From: DAIDKA01 sp963726995
GTDB taxonomy: Bacteria; Pseudomonadota; Gammaproteobacteria; Steroidobacterales; Steroidobacteraceae
Direction of reading: 5' to 3'
Assembly: GCA_963726995.1 (NCBI GenBank)
Contig: CAVSEP010000005.1
Location: 620,001-684,000, forward strand
DNA length: 64,000 nucleotides
Part shown: positions 33,065 through 41,845 of the stretch, piece by piece
How positions within the stretch are numbered: position 1 is the stretch's first letter
Layout of the letters: each line of letters opens with the position of its first letter
Translations under genes and position numbers: made by a program
The notes under the pieces: model-generated
The model's input: the letters and a program-made list of their open reading frames with translations, nothing else
Database searches by the model: none
What the model was told of the DNA's origin: nothing

Positions 33065-33712
33065 ATGAGCGATGCTTTGACCACCGGACTGTCCCGCGAC
33101 ATATTGCTTGACGAGATCATCGCTGCGCGTGCGGCGTGGGATCATCGCCTGCTGGCGGGCCAGACGCTGCGCATCCTCGACCTCGAGGGGAATCAGGCGG
33201 TCGACTTCCTGCTGTACTCGGCCGATGATGATGCCGAGCGCTACAGCGCGCAGGACACCATTGCCGCGCAAGGGAATATCTTCCTGCGCACCGGCACCAT
33301 TCTGATGTCGAACGAGGGTCGTCCGATGGCACGGATTGCGGCCACCACGGTCGCCTACCATGACACCATCGGCGGCGCTTGCAGTTGCGAGAGCAATACG
33401 CTGCGCTACGGCTATCACACCAAGTCGCAGCACGCCTGCGTCGAGAACTTCCTGCTGGCAAACGCCCCTCACGGGCGAACCAAGCGCGACCTCGTCTCGA
33501 ACATCAACTGGTTCATGAACGTGCCCATCGAAGCTGATGGCACTCTCGGAATCGTCGACGGAATCTCGGCGCCGGGTCTGTATGTGGACCTGGAGATGCT
33601 GATGGACGTCATCGCCGTCATTTCCAACTGCCCGCAGGTCAACAATCCGTGCAACGGCTTCAACCCCACGCCCGTGCGCGTCCTGATTGCGAACGGCGCG
33701 GGTCAGCGCTGA
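33065..33712 (+). CDS. DUF1989 urea-carboxylase-associated protein 2 (carboxyguanidine deiminase subunit)
   Basis: The 215-residue protein matches UAAP2: LRILDLEGNQAVDFLLYSADD, GACSCESNTLRYGYHT, INWFMNVPIEADG and VDLEMLMDVIAVISNCPQVNNPCNGFNPTPVRV. The Cys and His residues near CSCESN are candidates for metal or catalytic roles. It shares a common core with its neighbour (NWF, NCPQ/NCPH, TPV), so the two are paralogues expected to form a hetero-oligomer. It lies 51 bp after UAAP1 and 12 bp before the carboxylase gene. Confidence 0.92.
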   Translation: MSDALTTGLSRDILLDEIIAARAAWDHRLLAGQTLRILDLEGNQAVDFLLYSADDDAERYSAQDTIAAQGNIFLRTGTILMSNEGRPMARIAATTVAYHDTIGGACSCESNTLRYGYHTKSQHACVENFLLANAPHGRTKRDLVSNINWFMNVPIEADGTLGIVDGISAPGLYVDLEMLMDVIAVISNCPQVNNPCNGFNPTPVRVLIANGAGQR

Positions 33713-33724
33713 TGGGTGTGAGGC

Positions 33725-36700
33725 GTGCTTGAAAAGGTGCTTATCGCCAATCGGGGCGCGATTGCCTGCCGGATACAGCGGACGCTGCGCCGCATGGGCG
33801 TCTCCTCGGTGGCCGTATTCGAGGAAGCGGACGCAGGTTCACTGCATGTCACGCAGGCTGACGAGGCGGTATGCATCGACGCATCGCCGGGCAGCACCGG
33901 CTACCTCAATGGTGCGGCCTTGATTGCCGCGGCCAGGCAGACCGGCGCCCAGGCCATTCATCCCGGCTACGGTTTCTTGAGCGAGAATGCCGAGTTCGCC
34001 GAACAGTGCGAGCGGGCCGGGCTGATCTTCATAGGACCGACGGCGCAGAACATACGCGCCTTTGGCCTCAAGCACCGGGCGCGCACGATCGCGCGGGAAC
34101 AATCCGTGCCGCTGGTGCCGGGCTCCGATCTGCTGGCGGATCTGCCGGCGGCGCGTGCCGCGGCCGGCCGTATCGGCTTTCCCGCCATGCTCAAGGCGAC
34201 CGGCGGAGGTGGCGGCATCGGTATGCGCGCCTGCGAGGATATGCGGGAGCTCGAAGAAGCCTTCCCGGCCGTATCTCGGCTTGCGGCCAGCCATTTTGCC
34301 GAGGGCGGCGTGTACCTGGAGCGGTTGCTTCCCGAGGCGCGTCACGTTGAAGTGCAGATCTTCGGCGACGGCAGCGGTGTAGTGGTGGCGCTGGGTGAGC
34401 GCGACTGTTCGTTGCAGCGGCGCCATCAGAAGGTCATCGAAGAAGCCCCGGCGCCGCAGCTTGCGCCAGAAATGCGTGCCGAACTCGCGGCCTGCGCCAT
34501 TCGACTCGCCCGGGCCGTCGAGTATCGCTCGGCCGGCACCGTCGAGTTCCTTCTGGATCCGGTGCGTCAGGAGTTCTATTTCCTGGAAGTAAACACCCGT
34601 CTGCAGGTCGAGCACGCAGTCACCGAGGAGATCACCGGAGTCGATCTCATCGAGTGGATGATTCGGGGCGCCGGCGGCGACTACGGATTTCTGGATGCGT
34701 GGAGCTCGCCGCGGAATTCGCCGCCGCGCGTGCAGGGCTGGGCCATCCAGGCGCGCCTGTATGCCGAAGATCCCCGGGAGGAGAACCGTCCCAGCAGCGG
34801 CACCCTCACCGGAGTCGAATGGCCCACGGACGTTCGCGTGGAGACCTGGGTGACCACGGGCACCGAGGTCACCACGCACTACGACCCGCTGCTGGCAAAA
34901 CTGATTGCCACGGGAGCCGACCGGCCGAGCGCCGTGGCGGCCCTGCAGCGCGCCCTGGATCGCACGCGCGTGGTGGGACTGGAGACCAATCTTCAGTGGC
35001 TGAAGCAGATCGTCCACAGCGAGACGTTCATTTCCGGGAGAGTCTCGACCCAGGCGCTGGCGAGTTTGCCGTTCGCGTCCCCGGCCGTGCGCGTGCTCAG
35101 CGGCGGACTGGCCACCAGCATCCAGGACTACCCGGGGCGACTGGGATACTGGAACGTGGGCGTGCCGCCCTCGGGGCCGATGGACAGTCTCGCCTTTCGC
35201 TCAGGCAATCGCCTCCTGGGCAACCCCGAGGGCGCGCCGGGGCTCGAGATCACCGCGACCGGTCCAACCCTGTGCTTCGGCAGCGACACCGAGGTTTGCC
35301 TGACAGGCGCGCAGATCGAGGCACGGCTGGATGGCGCCTTGCTGGAAACCTACGCCGTGACGCAGGTTGCTGCGGGCCAGACTCTGAAGCTTGGACGCAT
35401 CATCGGCCCGGGCCTGCGCGCCTACCTGCTCTTTGCGGGGGGCATCGACGTGCCGCAGTACCTGGGCAGCGGCTCAACTTTTACCCTGGGGCGGTTCGGC
35501 GGGTACGCTGGGCGCAATCTGGCGGCGGGCGACGTTCTGCACCTCGCAGATCCGCAGCCGGCGTCTGCCGCCAGGGCGCCAGGATTGCAGAAGATGCCGC
35601 GGTCGGCGCCCACACTGACACGCAGCTGGAGAGTGCGGGTGCTCTGCGGTCCGCATGCCGCACCGGACTTCTTCACCCCCGCAGACATTGACACGATCCT
35701 GGGCGCCCAATGGAAGGTCCACTACAACTCCAACCGGACCGGAGTGCGCCTCATCGGCCCAAAGCCGCAGTGGGCACGCCGAGATGGTGGCGAGGCGGGC
35801 CTGCACCCGTCGAATATTCATGACAATGCCTATGTCGTCGGGGCCGTCGACTTCACAGGCGATATGCCGATCATCCTGGGTCCCGATGGCCCCTCTCTCG
35901 GGGGCTTCGTCTGCCCCTTCGTCGTGATCAGTGCGGACCAGTGGAAGCTGGGGCAACTCGCGCCAGGCGACAGCGTCCAGTTTGATTGTGTCGATGAGGT
36001 GATCGCCCGCACCGCGGAGCAGGAACAGAAGGCCTGGATTGCCGGCACGTCGACCGGGCCCCTCGACGGCGCTGAGAAGATGACCGCTCGCAGCGCGAGC
36101 GCGCCGGCAAGCAGCGGCGCCATCCTGATGTCTCTTGAGCAGCGCGATTCGCGCCCCAGGACTTTGTACCGACGCCAGGGTGACCGGCACCTGCTCATCG
36201 AATACGGTCCGATCGTGCTGGATCTGACGCTGCGGCTGCGCGTGCATGCCCTGATGCTCGAATTGGAGCGCCGCCGGCTTGCGGGCATCCTCGAGGTGAC
36301 ACCGGGCATCCGTTCGCTGCAGATCCACCATGATCCTGGCGTGCTGCCCTTGGAACCCTTGCTGCGAACCCTGGTGGACTGCGAAGAGCATCTCGGGGGT
36401 CTGCAGGATTTCGAGATTCCCTCGCGCATCGTGTGGCTACCGCTTTCATTCGCGGACCCCGCGGTCGCGGACACGATCGAGCGATACATGAGTACGGTGC
36501 GTGCGGATGCACCCTGGTGCCCGGACAACATCGAGTTCATCCGGCGCATCAACGGCCTGGCGTCGGTCGAGGACGTGCAACGCATCGTGTTCTCGGCGCG
36601 CTACATGGTCCTGGGGCTGGGCGATGTCTATCTGGGCGCGCCGGTCGCCGTGCCACTGGATCCACGCCACCGCCTCGTGACGACCAAGTACAACCCGGCG

Positions 36701-37399
36701 CGAACCTGGACGCCTCCCAATGTCGTCGGTATCGGTGGCGCCTATCTTTGCATCTATGGCATGGAGGGTCCGGGCGGGTACCAGCTCTTTGGGCGCACCG
36801 TCCAGATGTGGAATTCGCACCGGCGGACCGGCGAGTTCCGCGAGCAGCCCTGGCTGCTGCGCTTCTTCGACCAGATCCGCTTCTTTCCGGTGACCCACGC
36901 CGAGCTCAAGGAATGGCGGCGCGACTTCCCGCTCGGCAGGCGCGCGCTGCGCATTGAAACCGAGACTTTCCGCCTGGCCGACTACCAGCGCTTTCTGGAG
37001 TCACAGCGCGTCGGGATTGAGGCATTCCAACGCACGCGCGGCGCCGCCTTCGAGGCGGAGCGGGAAGCCTGGGTGCGAGGCAATGAGCTGTCGACGGAGG
37101 GGCCGCCGCCTGAGAACGTCGATGTGAGCGGGGCCCCCAGCATACCGCCGGGCTCGGAGCTTATCGAGGCGCCGCTGGGCGGCAACGTCTGGCGCATCGA
37201 GGTCCGACCCGGAGCTCGAATACACAAGGGCGCGGTGATCGCAGTGATCGAATCCATGAAGACGGAGTGCAGTGTGCCCAGTCCCGCCGCCGGGATCGTC
37301 CGTGCAGTCTTCATCCAGGAGCGCCAGGCGATTGCACCGGGCGCGGCACTGATTGCCCTGGAGCCGGAGGCTTCGGCGCCTGCGGCAGGACATGCCTGA
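33725..37399 (+). CDS. Biotin-dependent guanidine/urea carboxylase
   Basis: GTG start, 1,224 residues, the full single-chain length of the family. Order: biotin carboxylase (1-450; KATGGGGGIGM, EVQIFGDG, EVNTRLQVEHAVTE), carboxyltransferase made of PxpC-like (about 455-780; VPPSGPMDSLAFR, FAGGIDVPQYLGSGSTF) and PxpB-like (about 810-1070; YGPIVLDLTLRLRVHAL, IGGAYLCIYGMEGPGGYQLFGRT) halves, and a C-terminal biotinyl domain with Lys1179 in IESMKTECS. It carboxylates guanidine, and more weakly urea, using ATP and bicarbonate. The guanidine riboswitch and both deiminase genes favour guanidine as the true substrate. Cytoplasmic. Confidence 0.93.
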   Translation: MLEKVLIANRGAIACRIQRTLRRMGVSSVAVFEEADAGSLHVTQADEAVCIDASPGSTGYLNGAALIAAARQTGAQAIHPGYGFLSENAEFAEQCERAGLIFIGPTAQNIRAFGLKHRARTIAREQSVPLVPGSDLLADLPAARAAAGRIGFPAMLKATGGGGGIGMRACEDMRELEEAFPAVSRLAASHFAEGGVYLERLLPEARHVEVQIFGDGSGVVVALGERDCSLQRRHQKVIEEAPAPQLAPEMRAELAACAIRLARAVEYRSAGTVEFLLDPVRQEFYFLEVNTRLQVEHAVTEEITGVDLIEWMIRGAGGDYGFLDAWSSPRNSPPRVQGWAIQARLYAEDPREENRPSSGTLTGVEWPTDVRVETWVTTGTEVTTHYDPLLAKLIATGADRPSAVAALQRALDRTRVVGLETNLQWLKQIVHSETFISGRVSTQALASLPFASPAVRVLSGGLATSIQDYPGRLGYWNVGVPPSGPMDSLAFRSGNRLLGNPEGAPGLEITATGPTLCFGSDTEVCLTGAQIEARLDGALLETYAVTQVAAGQTLKLGRIIGPGLRAYLLFAGGIDVPQYLGSGSTFTLGRFGGYAGRNLAAGDVLHLADPQPASAARAPGLQKMPRSAPTLTRSWRVRVLCGPHAAPDFFTPADIDTILGAQWKVHYNSNRTGVRLIGPKPQWARRDGGEAGLHPSNIHDNAYVVGAVDFTGDMPIILGPDGPSLGGFVCPFVVISADQWKLGQLAPGDSVQFDCVDEVIARTAEQEQKAWIAGTSTGPLDGAEKMTARSASAPASSGAILMSLEQRDSRPRTLYRRQGDRHLLIEYGPIVLDLTLRLRVHALMLELERRRLAGILEVTPGIRSLQIHHDPGVLPLEPLLRTLVDCEEHLGGLQDFEIPSRIVWLPLSFADPAVADTIERYMSTVRADAPWCPDNIEFIRRINGLASVEDVQRIVFSARYMVLGLGDVYLGAPVAVPLDPRHRLVTTKYNPARTWTPPNVVGIGGAYLCIYGMEGPGGYQLFGRTVQMWNSHRRTGEFREQPWLLRFFDQIRFFPVTHAELKEWRRDFPLGRRALRIETETFRLADYQRFLESQRVGIEAFQRTRGAAFEAEREAWVRGNELSTEGPPPENVDVSGAPSIPPGSELIEAPLGGNVWRIEVRPGARIHKGAVIAVIESMKTECSVPSPAAGIVRAVFIQERQAIAPGAALIALEPEASAPAAGHA

Positions 37400-39212
37400 C
37401 ATGGATGAACACGATCTGCAGTGGAGTGTTGGCGCGATCGCAGGGGACGTGAACTGCGGGGCACGCAGCGCGGCTGCGGTGGTACGCGAGACCCTCGCGC
37501 GCGCGCGCGAGTACGACAAGATTCAGCCTGAGGTATGGATCAGCCGCGCGGCGGAATCGGACCTGCTGGCGCAGGCTGCGCGTATTGACGCGAGGATCGC
37601 GGCCGGAGAGCGGCTGGCACTTGCCGGGGTGCCGTTTGCGGTCAAGGACAACATCGATGTTGCGGGCCTTGCGACGACGGCTGCCTGCCCGCAGTTCGCC
37701 TATCGGCCGCAGCGCTCGGCGACGGTCATCGAGCATCTGACCCGGTCGGGAGCCATCGTGGTCGGCAAGACCAACCTCGATCAGTTCGCGACGGGACTGG
37801 TGGGGGCGCGCAGCCCCTACGGCGCGGTGGGCTGCGTCTTCAATCGGCAATACGTGAGCGGGGGCTCAAGTTCCGGCTCTGCGGCGGCGGTCGCCGCCGC
37901 CGTTGTGCCGTTTGCCCTCGGCTCGGATACGGCCGGGTCCGGCCGGGTGCCGGCGGCCTTCAACCATCTCATCGGCTTCAAGCCCACCCGCGGGCGCTGG
38001 AGTACGCGCGGACTGGTGCCGGCCTGTCGAAGCCTGGACTGCGTGACCGTGCTGACGCGCAGTGCGGCCGACGCGGCGCTGGTCGATGGCGTGCTCGCGC
38101 AGTTCGATGGGGAGGATTCCTTTGCCAGACGGGTGCCGTCGCCGGCCCCTGGATTCGGGGCACGGTTTCGCCTCGGCATCCCATCAGCTGACCAATTGGC
38201 CAATCTCGCGCCCGAGGATGCGCGCTGCTTCGCCGCCGCGAGCGCCGAGCTTACGGCCATCGGCGGCGTGCCGGTGATCGTCGATGTGGCGCCACTCATC
38301 GAGGCGGCGCGACTGCTGTATGGCGGACCCTGGGTGGCCGAGCGCACCGTCGTGGCCGGTGAATTGCTGGACAAGCATCCGACCGCCGTTCATCCCGTGG
38401 TGCGATCCATTCTGCAGGCCGCGAAGGGGCTCTCCGCCGCCGATGCCTTCCGGGGCCTGTACGCCCAGCAGGGGTACGCCCGGATCGCCGAGCGGCTGTG
38501 GGAGCAGATCGACGTGCTGTTGCTGCCGACGACCCCGACGAGCTTCCGAATCAGCGAGGTGATGGCCGAACCCTATGGGCTCAATGCGCAGCTCGGCCTG
38601 TACACGAACTTCGTGAACCTGCTGGATATGAGCGCCATCGCCGTACCCGCCGGCTTCCGCAGCAGCGCCACGGGTGTGGGAGTGAGCCTCATCGGTCCGG
38701 CCTGGGCCGACGCCAGCCTGCTGGCGCTGGCCGCGCGCTACACCCAAAAGGTGAATTTTTCCGTGCCGCCGCTCGATACCCAACCGCGCCCCGCGCAAGT
38801 CAGGCTTGCCGTGGTCGGCGCGCATCTTTCCGGCATGCCGCTGCATTGGCAACTGACCTCGCGCAATGCCCGTCTGGTGGGACTGATCCAAACGGCACCG
38901 GTTTACAGGTTGTATGCGATGACGTCCCAAACCCCAGCAAAGCCGGCGCTGGTGCACGCGGGCGCCGACGGGGCGGCCATCGAAACCGAGGTCTACGAGC
39001 TCGACATTGCCGGATTTGGAAGTTTCGTGAACGAAGTGCCCGCGCCGCTGGCCATCGGCACGGTGTTGCTGGCCGACGGATCGAGCGTCAAGGGGTTCGT
39101 CGCCGAACCCCGCGCGATCATCGGCGCGCTGGACATTACAGCCGACGGTGGCTGGCGCGCCTACATCAACCGACTGACCGCGACCGCGCGCGCATCCGGA
39201 GCCTCCCCATGA
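37392..39212 (+). CDS. atzF: Allophanate hydrolase
   Basis: The start at 37392 (GCAGGA upstream) overlaps the carboxylase end by 8 bp; an ATG at 37401 is an alternative. The 606-residue protein has the amidase-signature triad Lys85 (AVKDNID), a Ser in GGSSSGSA (about 160) and Ser183 in SDTAGSGRVP. The C-terminal domain typical of AtzF/DUR1-type allophanate hydrolases follows (FVNEVPAPLAIGTVLLADGS, VKGFVAEP). It splits allophanate to two ammonia and two CO2 (the second step spontaneous), the final step for guanidine and for biuret. Confidence 0.92.
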   Translation: MPDMDEHDLQWSVGAIAGDVNCGARSAAAVVRETLARAREYDKIQPEVWISRAAESDLLAQAARIDARIAAGERLALAGVPFAVKDNIDVAGLATTAACPQFAYRPQRSATVIEHLTRSGAIVVGKTNLDQFATGLVGARSPYGAVGCVFNRQYVSGGSSSGSAAAVAAAVVPFALGSDTAGSGRVPAAFNHLIGFKPTRGRWSTRGLVPACRSLDCVTVLTRSAADAALVDGVLAQFDGEDSFARRVPSPAPGFGARFRLGIPSADQLANLAPEDARCFAAASAELTAIGGVPVIVDVAPLIEAARLLYGGPWVAERTVVAGELLDKHPTAVHPVVRSILQAAKGLSAADAFRGLYAQQGYARIAERLWEQIDVLLLPTTPTSFRISEVMAEPYGLNAQLGLYTNFVNLLDMSAIAVPAGFRSSATGVGVSLIGPAWADASLLALAARYTQKVNFSVPPLDTQPRPAQVRLAVVGAHLSGMPLHWQLTSRNARLVGLIQTAPVYRLYAMTSQTPAKPALVHAGADGAAIETEVYELDIAGFGSFVNEVPAPLAIGTVLLADGSSVKGFVAEPRAIIGALDITADGGWRAYINRLTATARASGASP

Positions 39213-40213
39213 ATCGACTTTTCAGACTTCGTATGACGCTCGGCGCGCTGCTGCTGGCGGTGACCGCGTTGCCGGCCCCTGCCGAGGTCAAGGTGGGTGT
39301 GTCCGACTGGACCGGGTGGGTGGCCTGGTACGTCGCGCAGGATCAGGGCTACTTTCGCAAGTACGGGGCCGACGTCAAACTCATCTGGTTCGCCAACTAC
39401 AGCGATTCGATCTCGGCGCTCTCCAGTGGCCAGCTGGATGCCAATAGCCAGACCTGGTCCGATACCTTAGGGCCGCTCGCCAAGGGGTTGCCGCTCAAGG
39501 TCGTGCTGGTCAACGACAATTCCGCCGGTAATGACGCCCTGATGGTGGGCCCTAAGATCAAGGCCTTCGCGGATCTGCGCCATCACACCGTGGCGCTGGA
39601 ACAATACAGCGTCTCGCACTTCGTGCTGTACACGGCGCTGGCCCGCAATGGGCTGGGTCCGAACGACGTCACGGTAGTGAATCTATCGGCCGGGGATGCC
39701 GCCGCAGCCTTCATGAGCGGCAGGGTGGATGCGGCGGTGGTGTGGAACCCCTGGATCAGCCAGATCCAGAAGAGCGGCAAGGGTACGGCGCTGTTCAGCT
39801 CGGCGCAGATGCCCGGGCTGATTCCGGATCTGCTGGTGGCCCAGGAGCGCTCGATCCAGGCCAAGCGTAAGGACTTCATCGCGATGGCGCGGGCGTGGTT
39901 CGACACCGAGGCCTTCATCCGCGCGCAGCCTGAGCGGGCCGTGGCCATCATGGCGCGGGTGGTCGGCATGGCGCCCGAGCAGTATCGGGTCTTCCTGCCC
40001 GGTACGCACTTCTTCGATGCCGCAGCCAATCTCGAGGCCTTTGATCCGAAGAGCCCGCGCAGCCTGGTCCACGTGGCGCCCAGCATCGCGGCGTTTCTGC
40101 TCACCAACAAGCTCATCGATGGACAACCCGATGCCGCCAGGGGCGTGGACCGTTCCGTGCTCGATGCGGCGATCGCGGCCGGTCCGGCCGCATCGCCGGC
40201 CGTGAAGCCATGA
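39209..40213 (+). CDS. ABC substrate-binding protein, NMT1/SsuA-like (first copy)
   Basis: The start at 39209 is set by an ATGA overlap with allophanate hydrolase. The 334-residue protein has a signal peptide (RMTLGALLLAVTALPAPAE) and a two-lobed binding fold: VKVGVSDWTGWVAWYVAQDQGYFRKYGADV, SGQLDANSQTW, VALEQYSVSHFVLYTALARNGL. This nitrate/sulfonate/taurine-type family is repeatedly found in guanidine carboxylase clusters. It feeds the permease and ATPase encoded next. The start is a further ATGA junction in a run of coupled genes. Confidence 0.9.
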   Translation: MNRLFRLRMTLGALLLAVTALPAPAEVKVGVSDWTGWVAWYVAQDQGYFRKYGADVKLIWFANYSDSISALSSGQLDANSQTWSDTLGPLAKGLPLKVVLVNDNSAGNDALMVGPKIKAFADLRHHTVALEQYSVSHFVLYTALARNGLGPNDVTVVNLSAGDAAAAFMSGRVDAAVVWNPWISQIQKSGKGTALFSSAQMPGLIPDLLVAQERSIQAKRKDFIAMARAWFDTEAFIRAQPERAVAIMARVVGMAPEQYRVFLPGTHFFDAAANLEAFDPKSPRSLVHVAPSIAAFLLTNKLIDGQPDAARGVDRSVLDAAIAAGPAASPAVKP

Positions 40214-41007
40214 GCGCGCGCTCCCTGTGGAAGATCCGCGGCTGGTTGAGCCAGCGCAACTACTGGCTGCTGGCAGCCCTTGGTCTGATCGTACCGCTGG
40301 TGGCCTGGACAGCCCTGACGCAGCTCGGGTCGGTCAATCGCGTGTTCCTGCCGGGCCCGCTCGATGTCCTGCAGCGGGCATCCAGCTGGTTCAGCAACGA
40401 TCACCTGGTCGACGACATTCTCATCAGCAGTTTCCGGGTTACCGCCGGATGGGCATTGTCGGCGCTGATAGCCATTCCCCTCGGACTTCTGATCGGTACT
40501 TTCCGCGTGGTGCAGGCGTTGCTGGAGCCATTGACGGACTTCGTCCGCTACATGCCGGCCGTTGCCTTCATCCCCCTGGTGATGCTCTGGGTCGGTATCG
40601 ATGAGTCCGCCAAGATAGCCATCATTTTCATCGGCACCTTTTTCCAGATGGTGCTCATGGTGGCCGAGGATGTGCGCCGCGTGCCGATGGCCCAGATCGA
40701 GGCGGCGCAGACCATGGGGGCAACGCGCTGCGAGGTGATCGAGAAGGTCATCGTCCCTTCGGCCAAGCCCGCGCTACTGGATACCTTGCGCATCACCATG
40801 GGTTGGGCCTGGACGTATCTGGTGGTGGCGGAGCTGGTCGCGGCAAACTCCGGACTGGGGTACGCCATCATCAAGGCACAGCGTTTCCTGCAGACTGACA
40901 AGATCTTCGCCGGCATCGTGCTCATCGGTGCCATCGGCCTGGCGATGGACCAGGCGTTCCGGCTCATTCACCGGCTCGCTTTTCCGTACCTGCACGCCCG
41001 CAACTAA
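40210..41007 (+). CDS. ABC importer permease, SsuC/TauC type
   Basis: The 265-residue membrane protein has about six helices, beginning with a helix at YWLLAALGLIVPLVAWTAL. It carries the coupling EAA-type loop (EAAQTMGATRCEVIEKVIVPSAKPALLDTLRITMG) that contacts the ATPase. It overlaps the binding-protein gene by 4 bp and is followed by the ATPase gene after one base. Together they form an importer whose likely cargo is guanidine or a related amidine. Confidence 0.92.
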   Translation: MSARSLWKIRGWLSQRNYWLLAALGLIVPLVAWTALTQLGSVNRVFLPGPLDVLQRASSWFSNDHLVDDILISSFRVTAGWALSALIAIPLGLLIGTFRVVQALLEPLTDFVRYMPAVAFIPLVMLWVGIDESAKIAIIFIGTFFQMVLMVAEDVRRVPMAQIEAAQTMGATRCEVIEKVIVPSAKPALLDTLRITMGWAWTYLVVAELVAANSGLGYAIIKAQRFLQTDKIFAGIVLIGAIGLAMDQAFRLIHRLAFPYLHARN

Positions 41008-41008
41008 C

Positions 41009-41845
41009 ATGGGCATCATCAGCTGTCGATCGGTGTGCAAGGTATTTGGCGAGGGCCAGAAGCGCCTGACCGCACTCGAGAACGTTTGCCTTGACGTCAC
41101 CGATGGCGAGTTCGTGACCTTCGTCGGCGCATCGGGCTGCGGCAAGTCGACCCTGCTGCGAATAATCGCAGGCCTGGAGACGCAGACGGCCGGTCAGCTG
41201 GAGGCTGCCGGATCTCCCATCGTCGCACCCGGCGCGGAGCGGGCGATGGTGTTTCAGGACTACAGCCTCTATCCCTGGCTATCGGTCATCAACAATATCA
41301 AGTTTCCCCGCCAACTGACGGCGCACACCCGGGACAGCACCAGCGCCGATGTGGAGGCGGCTTCGGGTCGTGCCGACGCGCTGCTGCGTGTCATGGGCTT
41401 ATGCCATGCAGCCGAGGCCTATCCGTCGCAGCTTTCCGGCGGGATGCAGCAGCGGGTCGCGATCGCGCGGGCGCTGATGACCAGGCCCAAGATCCTGCTG
41501 ATGGACGAACCGTTCGGCGCGCTCGATGCGCAGACCCGTGAGGTCATGCACGACCTCATCCTCCACGTATCCGCGCTCGAGGGCTGCACGGTCGTGTTCG
41601 TGACGCACGATGTGGAGGAGGCGATCTATCTTGGCCGCCGCGTTGTGCTGATGGCGCCAAGACCGGGACGCATCGACTCCATCTATGAAGTGCCGCTTCC
41701 GGCCGAGCGCTCCCTGGCGATGAAATACTCGTCCGAATTCCTGGCGCTGCGCCTGCGCATCCTGGATCGGATCCGCGAGACGTCCGGAATGCGCACTGAC
41801 CTGGCCCTGTTGCAGCGGCTGTCGCAAACCGCGGTGGCGACATGA
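41009..41845 (+). CDS. ABC importer ATPase, SsuB/TauB type
   Basis: The start at 41009 gives 278 residues with Walker A GASGCGKST, Q-loop FQDYSLYPWLS, signature LSGGMQQR, Walker B ILLMDEPFGALD and H-loop FVTHDVEEA. The ATP site is complete. It is the energy subunit for the permease just before it. Its stop overlaps the next start (ATGA), tying the importer to a sulfotransferase-like gene. Confidence 0.93.
   Translation: MGIISCRSVCKVFGEGQKRLTALENVCLDVTDGEFVTFVGASGCGKSTLLRIIAGLETQTAGQLEAAGSPIVAPGAERAMVFQDYSLYPWLSVINNIKFPRQLTAHTRDSTSADVEAASGRADALLRVMGLCHAAEAYPSQLSGGMQQRVAIARALMTRPKILLMDEPFGALDAQTREVMHDLILHVSALEGCTVVFVTHDVEEAIYLGRRVVLMAPRPGRIDSIYEVPLPAERSLAMKYSSEFLALRLRILDRIRETSGMRTDLALLQRLSQTAVAT

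Noticed and set aside
33725..39212. Plain urea amidolyase (urea carboxylase plus allophanate hydrolase)
   Set aside because: The guanidine riboswitch and both DUF1989 deiminase genes make guanidine the better primary substrate; urea as a side substrate remains possible.
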